This document shows positions 11,931 through 18,867 of a stretch of DNA of 64,000 nt, piece after piece. The stretch covers positions 28,552 to 92,551 of the forward strand of contig NZ_JALLIK010000100.1 of NCBI RefSeq assembly GCF_023093595.1, read 5' to 3'. How positions within the stretch are numbered: position 1 is the first letter of the stretch; every line of letters begins with the position of its first letter. A model generated the notes under the pieces. That model saw nothing but the letters and a program-made list of their open reading frames with translations, searched no databases and was not told the origin of the DNA. This DNA comes from Thauera aromatica_A. GTDB taxonomy: Bacteria > Pseudomonadota > Gammaproteobacteria > Burkholderiales > Rhodocyclaceae. Position numbers and translations under genes: made by a program.

Positions 11931-11983
11931 GACTGTATAACTCCACGTTTTTCTTGCGCGGTTAAACGCGGAGTTATATAGTC
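11931..11983 (+). promoter_or_regulatory. Long inverted repeat, probable operator/promoter of the Rrf2 gene
   Basis: Arms 11931-11950 and 11964-11983 are 20 bases each and complementary at 18 positions (left arm GACTGTATAACTCCACGTTT), with a 13-base spacer. The right arm contains TATATA (11975-11980), a likely -10, placing the start of transcription at or next to the ATG at 11990. No ribosome binding site fits between them, so the message may be leaderless. The element could be the autoregulatory operator of the Rrf2 protein, or, as RNA, a stem ending the upstream transcript, although no T tract follows. Confidence 0.55.
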
Positions 11984-11989
11984 CTAGTT

Positions 11990-12532
11990 ATGGCACATAT
12001 CACAACCAGCGTTGAATACGCGATTCATTGCCTTCTGTGGCTCGTCGGCTCGGATGGCAGAGCCCTGAGCAGCCGGGATCTCGCGGAGCTGCAGGGAATC
12101 TCCTCCAGTTTCGTGGCAAAGATTCTGCCAAAGCTGGAAAAGGCGGGTGTTGTCGTCGCGAATGAAGGCGTTCGTGGCGGGTATCGCCTTTCGCGCCCGC
12201 CTGAGCAGATCAGTTTTCTTCAGATCGTCGATGCAATCGAAGGCGAAAAGCCGCTGTTCGATTGCCAGGAAATCCGAAACCGCTGCGCAGTCTTCGACGA
12301 CGAGCCGCCCCAGTGGGCCGTCTCAGGCGTCTGCGCAATCCACGCCGTCATGCTGAAGGCCGAACGGGCGATGCGTGCAGAGTTGGCCGCGAACACCCTG
12401 GCCGATGTCGCCGACACCTTCGAACGCAAGGCGCCGGCCGAATTCCTTGTCCAGGTCCAGGACTGGGTCAGCGATCGTATCGACAGCCGCAAACCGGGAC
12501 GTCCCCCCAAGGCCTCCAAGCCGCCTTCCTGA
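11990..12532 (+). CDS. Rrf2 family transcriptional regulator with three cysteines
   Basis: A 180-residue Rrf2/IscR-type winged-helix regulator. The N terminus (MAHITTSVEYAIHCLLWL) and the helix-turn-helix segment SSRDLAELQGISSSFVAKIL are typical, followed by the wing VRGGYRLSRPPEQISFLQIVDAIEG. Cysteines at DCQEIRNRC (C-x6-C) and GVC about 19 residues later fit the three-cysteine iron-sulfur site of this family, though the spacing differs from IscR and NsrR. The C terminus is longer than usual and basic (SRKPGRPPKASKPPS). The ATG is seven bases after a large inverted repeat with no visible ribosome binding site. The next gene, a flavoprotein, is the likely target. Confidence 0.88.
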   Translation: MAHITTSVEYAIHCLLWLVGSDGRALSSRDLAELQGISSSFVAKILPKLEKAGVVVANEGVRGGYRLSRPPEQISFLQIVDAIEGEKPLFDCQEIRNRCAVFDDEPPQWAVSGVCAIHAVMLKAERAMRAELAANTLADVADTFERKAPAEFLVQVQDWVSDRIDSRKPGRPPKASKPPS

Positions 12533-12662
12533 CCCCACCCGGGTTTGGCCCCCCTGCAACTCAGATCCAACTCCTGGTCCTTCGCCGGACGGGCCGGAAG
12601 TGTGCTGTCGCGCCTCTGCGACAGGGATTCCTTCGTCCGGAATTCTTCAAAGGAAAACACCC

Positions 12663-13871
12663 ATGCGAAAACACATCCTTATCGCCGGCTCGGGCTTCGC
12701 CGGCACGTGGGCCGCGATCTCGGCTGCTCGCGCCGTCACCTTGGCCGGCAAGGAGGCGGAAGTCGCGATCACGGTCGTTTCACCTTCCGCGAACCTCGTG
12801 ATTCGCCCCCGCCTCTATGAAGCGGTGATCGAGGACATGAACCCCGATATCAAGCCTTTGCTCGACGCGGTCGGCGTGCAGCACATGCCGGGTACGGTGA
12901 CCGAAATCAGACCTGAGGCGCATCAGGTGGTCGTTGCCAAGGCCGATGGCAAAGCGGTGCCGATGCACTACGACAAGTTCGTGCTTGCCGCGGGTAGCCA
13001 ACTGTTCACCCCGCCCATTCCGGGCCTCCAGGAACATTCGTTCAACGTGGACCAACTGGAAAATGCGCGAAAGCTCGAAGCACACATCAATTCGCTGTCG
13101 GCCCGTACGCCGACCCAGGCGCGCAATACCGTGGTGATCGCTGGAAGCGGGTTGACCGGCATCGAGGCTGCTGCGGACATGCGGGGACGATTGCAGGCAG
13201 TGCTGGGTGACGTTGCCGGGATCCGGGTCATTGTCGTCGAACAGGCATTGACCATCGCCCCGCACCTGAGCGCCGCCGCCCGTGCCGTGGTCGAGGAGGC
13301 GCTTACCGAGTGCGGGGTCGAGTTCAAGGTCGGTGCTGCCGTCGTGTCGATGAACGAGCATGGCGTCGAGTTGTCGTCGGGGGAATTTATCGAGTGCAAC
13401 ACCATCGTCTGGACTGCCGGTGCAAGGGCGCATGCCTTGGCCGCCCAGATACCCGGAGAACATGATCGGCTTGGCCGTCTGGTGGCCGACGCCTGCCTGC
13501 ATGCCCAGGGTACGGCGGATATTTTCGTGACCGGCGATGTCGCCCGCGCGCCCACGGACGATCTCGGCAACTTTGCACTGATGTCCTGCCAACACGCAAT
13601 GAGCCTTGGTCGAGTCGCCGGTCATAACGCGGCTGCGGAACTCGTCGATTTGCCGCTGTACTCCTATCGCCAGCCGAAGTATGTGACGTGCCTGGACCTG
13701 GGTCCCTGGGGCGCCCTCTACACCGAGGGTTGGGACCAGCAAGTCTCTCTGGTGCGGGAGGACGCCAAGTCACTCAAGCGGGAGATCACGACCAAATGGA
13801 TTTATCCGCCGGCCCCGGATCGTGAGGCAGCATTCGCGGTCGCCAATCCCGACTTCGTCATCGTCCCGTGA
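12663..13871 (+). CDS. NADH dehydrogenase type II-like FAD-dependent oxidoreductase
   Basis: A 402-residue pyridine nucleotide-disulfide oxidoreductase-fold flavoprotein of the Ndh-2/FSP1-like group. The FAD site GSGFAGTWAA follows the start, and the second dinucleotide motif is VVIAGSGLTGIEAA near residue 157. An ATG motif-like VWTAGARAH and the FAD-closing segment IFVTGDVARAP are also visible. No C-terminal amphipathic membrane anchor is obvious. The ATG follows AAAGGAAAA. It lies 130 bp after the Rrf2 gene on the same strand, a pairing often seen for redox- or nitrosative-stress-controlled oxidoreductases. Whether it reduces quinone or another acceptor is not determined. Confidence 0.85.
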   Translation: MRKHILIAGSGFAGTWAAISAARAVTLAGKEAEVAITVVSPSANLVIRPRLYEAVIEDMNPDIKPLLDAVGVQHMPGTVTEIRPEAHQVVVAKADGKAVPMHYDKFVLAAGSQLFTPPIPGLQEHSFNVDQLENARKLEAHINSLSARTPTQARNTVVIAGSGLTGIEAAADMRGRLQAVLGDVAGIRVIVVEQALTIAPHLSAAARAVVEEALTECGVEFKVGAAVVSMNEHGVELSSGEFIECNTIVWTAGARAHALAAQIPGEHDRLGRLVADACLHAQGTADIFVTGDVARAPTDDLGNFALMSCQHAMSLGRVAGHNAAAELVDLPLYSYRQPKYVTCLDLGPWGALYTEGWDQQVSLVREDAKSLKREITTKWIYPPAPDREAAFAVANPDFVIVP

Positions 13872-13906
13872 ACGCTCTCGGAATCTTTTGATGCCTTGCG
13901 CGTTTA

Positions 13907-14722
13907 TCACGCCCAGACGATTTTTCCGTCGATCAGCGTCATGACGGCGCGCGTGCGCGCGAGATCTTCGGCCGTCGCCCAGTCGCCGGCGCCTTCGATC
14001 ACGACCAGATCGGCGCGCCGGCCGGCTTCGATCGTCCCAGTCGCGCCCTCCTCGCCGGCCGCATGCGCGCCGCCCCAGGTGTAGAGGCGCAGCGCGTCGG
14101 TGAGCGGGATCGCTTCCTCGGCTGCGACGGCTCGGCCCGCGTCGTCGCAGCGCGCGACGGCCGCCTTCAGGCCTTCGAGCGGCGCGCAGGGCACCAGAGG
14201 CGCATCGGAGCCGAATGCGAGCGGAACGGAAAGAGTGGGGGCTGCGATGGGTCGGGAGCAACTATGCCCAGGGCTGGCGCGGCCAGTAGCAGAAGCGTGG
14301 GTTGCGCAACGACGATCACCGGATGCACGGGTGCGGCGCGGTCGAGCTCCCAGTGCGTCGGTAACCGTCCTTCGGCCAGGGCTGCCGGATCGCAGTTCGC
14401 CGCCCGCAGCCAGTTGCCCGGGCGCGCAGCGCATCGATGAGATCGGCGATGCTACGCACGTGCGGCGGCGAGCAGTCGGCGTAGCGGGTCGTCATCACGA
14501 AGGCGACCGGATGGCAGTGTGTGTTGTTGAACCCCGGAATCACTGTCGCGCCCTGGCAGTCCACGAGCCGCGTATGCGACCCGGTGAGGGCGGTACGCGC
14601 GGCGCGGTCGCCGACGTGCAGGATCCAGTCGTCCTTGATCGCGACCAGATCGGCGCCGCGCCCGCCGGAAAAGCGTTCGGGCGTGAAGGCGACGGGTTGT
14701 ACAGAATCAGATCGGTATTCAT
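13907..14722 (-). pseudogene. Broken amidohydrolase (YtcJ-like, cyclic amidohydrolase family)
   Basis: Pieces of one amidohydrolase lie in several frames. The N terminus MNTDLILYNP is in one frame. A single-base slip near 14693-14700 would restore FTPERFSGGRGADLVAIKDD and lead into the metal-site segment VIPGFNNTHCHP. The C-terminal part, FGSDAPLVPCAPLEGLKAAV then GRRADLVVIEGAGDWA and TLIDGKIVWA, is in a third frame. Intact YtcJ-type enzymes are about 530-570 residues; about 270 codons remain, so most of the catalytic barrel is gone. Its start overlaps the stop of the epimerase remnant (ATGA), showing the two were once an operon. Surely inactive. Confidence 0.8.
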
Positions 14723-14940
14723 TGCGCGTCGGCGGCGGCCACCTCGCGCCGCTTGACCATCAGGTAGTACTTCAGCGCTTCGCGCAGGCCGACGTGGAAG
14801 GGCGTGTGCTCGAAGCCGAACAGGCGGTCGATCTTGGTGCCGTCATAGACAAGGTTCTCGTCGATTGGGAAAGGCAGCGGCAGGTTGCGGTGCGCGATCT
14901 CCCCGGCAGGCAGGCGCAGCGTGGCGACCGCCTTGCCGGT
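14719..14940 (-). pseudogene. C-terminal remnant of an NAD-dependent epimerase/dehydratase
   Basis: The last 73 codons read LPFPIDENLVYDGTKIDRLFGFEHTPFHVGLREALKYYL before TGA, the typical C-terminal end of short-chain NAD-dependent epimerase/dehydratase proteins. No start, Rossmann fold or catalytic YxxxK remains; the fragment stops abruptly near 14940, where a fragment in the opposite direction begins. Its TGA overlaps the ATG of the broken amidohydrolase. Confidence 0.65.
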
Positions 14941-15031
14941 GATCTACAAGGACAACTGCCGCATGCTGTACGGCAGCGCACAGGAGGCGATCGGGGAGGT
15001 CATCACCCACGTGAAGGCACTGGAAGTCTGA
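14930..15031 (+). pseudogene. C-terminal remnant, probably NAD(P) transhydrogenase subunit beta
   Basis: About 33 codons ending at TGA 15029-15031 read ALPVIYKDNCRMLYGSAQEA and continue IGEVITHVKALEV. The NPxxYKDNxxMLxGxA pattern matches the end of PntB as I recall it (E. coli NPLFFKDNTHMLFGDA). There is no start codon, and the upstream part is replaced by the oppositely oriented epimerase remnant, so the junction near 14930-14940 is a rearrangement point. From here to 15248 (217 bp) no further gene or clear signal is seen. Confidence 0.45.
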
Positions 15032-15248
15032 ACAAGGGGGCAAATCGAGGGGATTCGATGTACTGCCGGGGGCATCGCCTTGGTGGTCCTGGCACTCTGC
15101 ACGGCCGGCCGGCGGTGACGGTGTAAGCGCTGCGGAGTAGCATCGATCCTGCTCGCCACCCCTTCCGCCGTTGTCGGGTGTAGCCCTCGATACCCTCTGC
15201 GGATGCCTACTCGCGAAGGGGGACTCTCGCATCCGTGGAGACCGCATC

Positions 15249-15767
15249 ATGACCACCTTGCTACGTGCCATCCAGGCTGACATCACCACTCTCGCGGTCG
15301 ATGCCATCGTCAATGCTGCGAACGCCACCCTGCTCGGCGGCGGCGGTGTCGATGGGGCGATCCACCGCGCCGCGGGGTCGGAACTGCTTGCCGCCTGCCG
15401 TCTCCTGGGCGGCTGTCCGACCGGGGAGGCGCGCCTGACGCCGGGCTTTCGCCTGCCGGCGCGCTTCGTGATCCACACCGTCGGCCCGGTATGGCACGGT
15501 GGCGGTGCCGGTGAGGCTGCGCTGCTCGCTTCCTGCTATCGGCATGCGGTCGAGCTCGCGGTCGCCGCCGGGGTGCGCTCGCTCGCTTTTCCGGCGATCA
15601 GCACCGGCGTCTACGGCTACCCGGTGGAGGAGGCCGCGCGCATCGCGGTCGATACCGTGCGCGCGGCGACAGCGGCGCAGGATACGGTGCGGGAGGTCGT
15701 GTTCTGCTGCTTCTCGGCGGCCGACCTGCGGATCTACCAAGCTCTGCTCGGCGCCGCCGCGGCCTGA
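15249..15767 (+). CDS. Macro domain protein, O-acetyl-ADP-ribose deacetylase (YmdB-like)
   Basis: A 172-residue stand-alone macro domain. The ADP-ribose-binding features are visible: QADITTLAVDAIVNAAN near residue 8, the glycine loop LLGGGGVDGAIHRAAG with catalytic Asn and Asp neighbours, then IHTVGPVW and the phosphate loop FPAISTGVYGYP. The length matches YmdB (177). Enzymes of this group hydrolyse O-acetyl-ADP-ribose or remove ADP-ribose from acidic residues. GGAG lies eight bases before the ATG. The gene is isolated, between the scarred region and a leftward operon. Confidence 0.93.
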   Translation: MTTLLRAIQADITTLAVDAIVNAANATLLGGGGVDGAIHRAAGSELLAACRLLGGCPTGEARLTPGFRLPARFVIHTVGPVWHGGGAGEAALLASCYRHAVELAVAAGVRSLAFPAISTGVYGYPVEEAARIAVDTVRAATAAQDTVREVVFCCFSAADLRIYQALLGAAAA

Positions 15768-15846
15768 GTCGCGGCCGCGGTGAATCCCGCCCGCGCCACC
15801 GTCCCGAGCGCTCTAGGGCGCTGCCGGGGCGGCGTGCGGCTGCGTT

Positions 15847-15880
15847 GCGGCCCCGCTGTGCAGGCCGGGCGCGGGGCCGC
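15847..15880 (-). terminator. Perfect GC hairpin directly after the prs-like gene
   Basis: GCGGCCCCGC (15847-15856) and GCGGGGCCGC (15871-15880) form a perfect 10-bp stem with a 14-base loop. It begins at the stop codon of the PRPP synthetase gene. There is no T tract on either side, so it is more likely an RNA 3'-end stabiliser or a Rho-assisted stop than an intrinsic terminator. Confidence 0.4.
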
Positions 15881-16824
15881 TATTCGAACAGCGCGCCCAC
15901 GCTCTGGCCGCTGTGGATGCGTTCGATCGCGGCGGCGAAGAGCGGCGCGACGTCGAGCACGGTGAGCTTGTCGAGGCGCTTTTCCGCCGGCAGGTGGACG
16001 GTGTTGGTGACAACGATGGAGTCGAGCGCCGCCTCACGCAGGCGTTCGATCGCCAGGCCGCACAGCACGCCGTGGGTGGCGGCGGCGTGGATGCTGCGCG
16101 CGCCGGCGGCGTGCAGGGTGGCGATCGAGGACAGCAGGGTGCCGCCGGTGGCGATCTCGTCCTCGAAGATCACCGCGTCGCGGCCGGCGACATCGCCCAC
16201 CACGTGGCCCTGCTTCACCGCGGTGTCCGATACCCGGCGCTTGTCGATGATCGCCAGCGGAATACCGAGCGCCTCGGAGAAGCGCCCGGCGCGCTTGGCG
16301 CCGCCGGCGTCGGTGGCGACCGCGACCATCCGCGACAGGTCGTGGCGGTTGCGGAAATGCTCGGCGATGATCGACACCGCGGTCAGGTGGTCCACCGGCA
16401 CGCTGAAGAAACCATGCACCTGGTCGGCGTGCAGATCCATGGTGAGCACGCGGTCGGCGCCGGCGGTGTGCAGCAGATCGGCGATCAGTCGCCCGGTGAT
16501 GGAGATCCGCGGCGCGTCCTTCTTGTCCGAACGCGCGTAGGAGTAATAGGGAATCACCGCGGTGATGCGCTGCGCCGAAGCGCTGCGCAGCGCATCGAGC
16601 GTGATCAGCAGCTCCATGATGTGCTCGCTGACCGGCTCGGTGAACGACTGCACGACGAAGACGTCGCGTTCGCGCACGTTTTCCCGCACCTGGACGCGCA
16701 GGTTGTCGTTGGAAAAGCGCGAGATGTCGAGTGCGCCCGGGCGCAGGCCGAGGCGCTGGCTGATGTCGCCGGCGAGTTCGCGGCTGGCGTTGCAGGCGAA
16801 GATCTGGAGTCCGTGCTTGATCAT
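15880..16824 (-). CDS. Ribose-phosphate pyrophosphokinase paralogue (PRPP synthetase family)
   Basis: A 314-residue PRPP synthetase-fold protein from the ATG at 16824; canonical Prs is 315. Conserved segments include FSNDNLRVQVRENVRERDVFV, PYYSYARSDKKD with the ATP loop, and TMDLHADQVHGFF with the catalytic His. The PRPP-binding loop reads VIFEDEIATGGTLL instead of the usual VDDMIDTAGT, so this is a divergent paralogue rather than the housekeeping prs, which in this group usually sits beside ispE and rplY. It is 40 bp downstream of the NamZ-like gene on the same strand. It may make PRPP for a special purpose or use another pentose phosphate. Confidence 0.82.
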   Translation of the reverse strand: MIKHGLQIFACNASRELAGDISQRLGLRPGALDISRFSNDNLRVQVRENVRERDVFVVQSFTEPVSEHIMELLITLDALRSASAQRITAVIPYYSYARSDKKDAPRISITGRLIADLLHTAGADRVLTMDLHADQVHGFFSVPVDHLTAVSIIAEHFRNRHDLSRMVAVATDAGGAKRAGRFSEALGIPLAIIDKRRVSDTAVKQGHVVGDVAGRDAVIFEDEIATGGTLLSSIATLHAAGARSIHAAATHGVLCGLAIERLREAALDSIVVTNTVHLPAEKRLDKLTVLDVAPLFAAAIERIHSGQSVGALFE

Positions 16825-16864
16825 CGGTCGAGGCCTCCTGTCGTGCCGGGGTGGCTGCGGGCGC

Positions 16865-18085
16865 TCAAGGATAGAGCAGGAAGGGGCGGCGCGTCTCGTC
16901 CCAGGCGGCTTCGTCGGCGCGGGCGGGCGCATCGAGATCGGCGGGGACGGCGGCGGTGTCGTCCACCCATTCGCGCAGCAGCGGGGAGCCGTTGATGAGG
17001 TCGATCGGGAGGCGGTCGAACTCGTACTCGTAGGCGAACTCGCGCCAGAGCGGGTAGCCGGGATGGACCGCGCGGATCGCCTTGAAGGCGAGTGCCTGCA
17101 GGCGCCAGGGGCGGAACGCGGCGTGGTCGTAGTGCGCCGGATCCTCGACGTGGAGCTGCACCCCGCGGCACAGGCGCCCGGCGTGCTTGTGGAAGGTGGG
17201 CTCGAACCAGCACTCGCGCAGCACGCAGCCCTGCAGCCAGTGCGGCGCCAGGCGGCGCATTTCGGCGATCAGGGCGCGCGCGTCGAGATCGGGGGCGCCG
17301 AACAGCTCGAGCGGGCGGGTGGTGCCGCGGCCTTCGGACAGGGTCGTGCCTTCGAGCATCACGGTGCCGGCATAGCAGCGCGCCATCGACAGGTTCGGTG
17401 CGTTCGGGCTGGGGTTGATCCAGCTCCGTGCGCCCAGCGGCCAGCCGTAGCCGGGGGCGGCGGCGGGCTGCCAGCCGTCCATCGGGATCACCGCGCAATC
17501 GACGTCGAGTCGCAGCGTGGCGACGAACCAGCGCGCGAGTTCCCCCATCGTCAGGCCGTGGCGCATCGGCAGCGCCCCGGCGCCGACGAAGCTTTCCCAG
17601 CCGGCGCGCAGCAGCGTGCCTTCCACCGGCCGGCCGGCCGGGTTGGGGCGGTCGAGCACCCAGACCGTCTTGCCGTGTTTCGCCGCTTCTTCGAGGACGT
17701 AGCGCAGCGTGGTGATGAAGGTGTAGATGCGGCAGCCGAGGTCCTGCAGGTCGACCAGCAGCACGTCGAACGTGTCCATCATCGCCGCGCTCGGGCGGCG
17801 CACTTCGCCGTACAGGCTGAACACCGGGATGCCGTGCGCCGGGTCGACGAAGTCGGGCGACTCGACCATGTTGTCCTGCTTGTCGCCGCGCAGGCCGTGC
17901 TGCGGGCCGAAGGCGGCGGTGAGGTGCAGGCCGGGCAGGGCGGCGAGGGCGTCGACGGCGTGGGTGAGGTCGCGCGTCACCGACGCGGGGTGGGCGAGCA
18001 GGGCGATGCGGCGACCGGCGAGCGGGCGGCGCAGCGCCGGGTCTGCGATCAGGCGCTCGAGGCCGAAGCGGATCGACGCGGGCAT
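16865..18085 (-). CDS. NamZ-like exo-beta-N-acetylmuramidase (DUF1343)
   Basis: About 406 residues from the ATG at 18085; an upstream ATG at 18100 would overlap the preceding gene. DUF1343 landmarks are ALLAHPASVT, FGPQHGLRGDKQDNM, IPVFSLYGEVRRPS, DVLLVDLQDLGCRIYTF, WVLDRPNPAGRPVEG and EGRGTTRPLELFGAP. Members of this family such as Bacillus NamZ cleave terminal N-acetylmuramic acid from peptidoglycan fragments. No signal peptide is seen, so it probably works in the cytoplasm on recycled fragments. The neighbours, a DOMON-like protein upstream and a PRPP synthetase paralogue downstream, form one leftward transcription unit; no MurNAc kinase or etherase gene is present here. Confidence 0.88.
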   Translation of the reverse strand: MPASIRFGLERLIADPALRRPLAGRRIALLAHPASVTRDLTHAVDALAALPGLHLTAAFGPQHGLRGDKQDNMVESPDFVDPAHGIPVFSLYGEVRRPSAAMMDTFDVLLVDLQDLGCRIYTFITTLRYVLEEAAKHGKTVWVLDRPNPAGRPVEGTLLRAGWESFVGAGALPMRHGLTMGELARWFVATLRLDVDCAVIPMDGWQPAAAPGYGWPLGARSWINPSPNAPNLSMARCYAGTVMLEGTTLSEGRGTTRPLELFGAPDLDARALIAEMRRLAPHWLQGCVLRECWFEPTFHKHAGRLCRGVQLHVEDPAHYDHAAFRPWRLQALAFKAIRAVHPGYPLWREFAYEYEFDRLPIDLINGSPLLREWVDDTAAVPADLDAPARADEAAWDETRRPFLLYP

Positions 18086-18089
18086 CGGC

Positions 18090-18710
18090 TCAGCCCGCAT
18101 CCCGGTGCGCCGTGGTCAGGCGCAGGGCGAAGGTTTCGCGGGCGTGGAAATCGGGCTGGGCGGCGACGTGGCGCACCGCCCAGTATTCGTGCTGCCCGTC
18201 CGCACGCTCGATGACCGCGGCGAGGCCGACCGGCAGTTCGGTGCCGGCGGGCACCGCGGGCAGCAGCGCGGCGGGAACGTGCGCGGTCAGCGCGAGGCCG
18301 TCGCCGTGGCGCGCGCAGCGAAGCTGCGGTTCGGCGCCGGGGCGGAAATCGGCGATGCGCTCGCGCCAGGCGCGGAAGGCGTAGGCCGCCCATTGTCCGG
18401 AGGGCGAGAAGTTGAACTCGCGGTAGCCGTCTTCGCCGGGGATGCCGAGGAAGGCCTCGAAGCAGGTGTGGCGCCACAGCCCGTCGGCGGGGCCGGGCGG
18501 CTGCGCGGCGGGGATCTTCAAGGCGTCGACGCGGCAGTCTTCGAGGCGGAACTCGAACACCGCGCCGCCTTCGGCCGGGGCATACATCGTCGCCAGCACG
18601 CGGCCGACCGGACCGCCGCCGGGTGCGGCCGCATCCGGGCTGAAAGGGTGGGGGCGCAGACCGACAGTGATGGTCGGAACGCGGGGAGGGGCGTGGTGGG
18701 GAAGGCTCAC
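18090..18710 (-). CDS. DOMON-like (CBM9-type) domain protein
   Basis: A 206-residue protein with one DOMON/type 9 carbohydrate-binding-like fold. Landmarks are FEFRLEDCRVDAL, then WRHTCFEAFLGIPGEDGYREFNFSPSGQWAAYAF, the hallmark FEAF-x-YxEFNFSPSxQWAAY segment of this betaproteobacterial family, and a final HYWAVRH-like strand (HEYWAVRHVAAQPDFH). No signal peptide or catalytic motif is visible. It starts the leftward unit with namZ and the prs paralogue and overlaps or nearly abuts the namZ start. It may bind a sugar or heme ligand; function unknown. Confidence 0.75.
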   Translation of the reverse strand: MSLPHHAPPRVPTITVGLRPHPFSPDAAAPGGGPVGRVLATMYAPAEGGAVFEFRLEDCRVDALKIPAAQPPGPADGLWRHTCFEAFLGIPGEDGYREFNFSPSGQWAAYAFRAWRERIADFRPGAEPQLRCARHGDGLALTAHVPAALLPAVPAGTELPVGLAAVIERADGQHEYWAVRHVAAQPDFHARETFALRLTTAHRDAG

Positions 18711-18802
18711 GGTGATCGGGATGGTAGCGGGGGCGGGAGGGGGCCGGCCGAAGGCCGTGCCAGGCGCAATGGTAGCCGGTTCGACGGTGCCGTGCGCACG
18801 TC

Positions 18803-18867
18803 GCGCCGGTCACGGCGGGCGTGGAGGGGCGCCGATCACGGCGCGGGGGGCGCGCCGGTCACGGCGC
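18803..18867 (-). repeat. Three tandem small hairpin repeats at the 3' end of the hybrid kinase gene
   Basis: GCGCCGGTCACGGCG recurs at 18803-18817, 18829-18843 (one change, A for G) and 18852-18866. Each copy is a 5-6 bp GC stem around a GTCA or ATCA tetraloop. The last copy contains the stop codon of the leftward kinase gene. There is no T run. They may act as 3'-end stabilisers or Rho-related structures, or be slippage duplications of the gene end. Confidence 0.5.
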
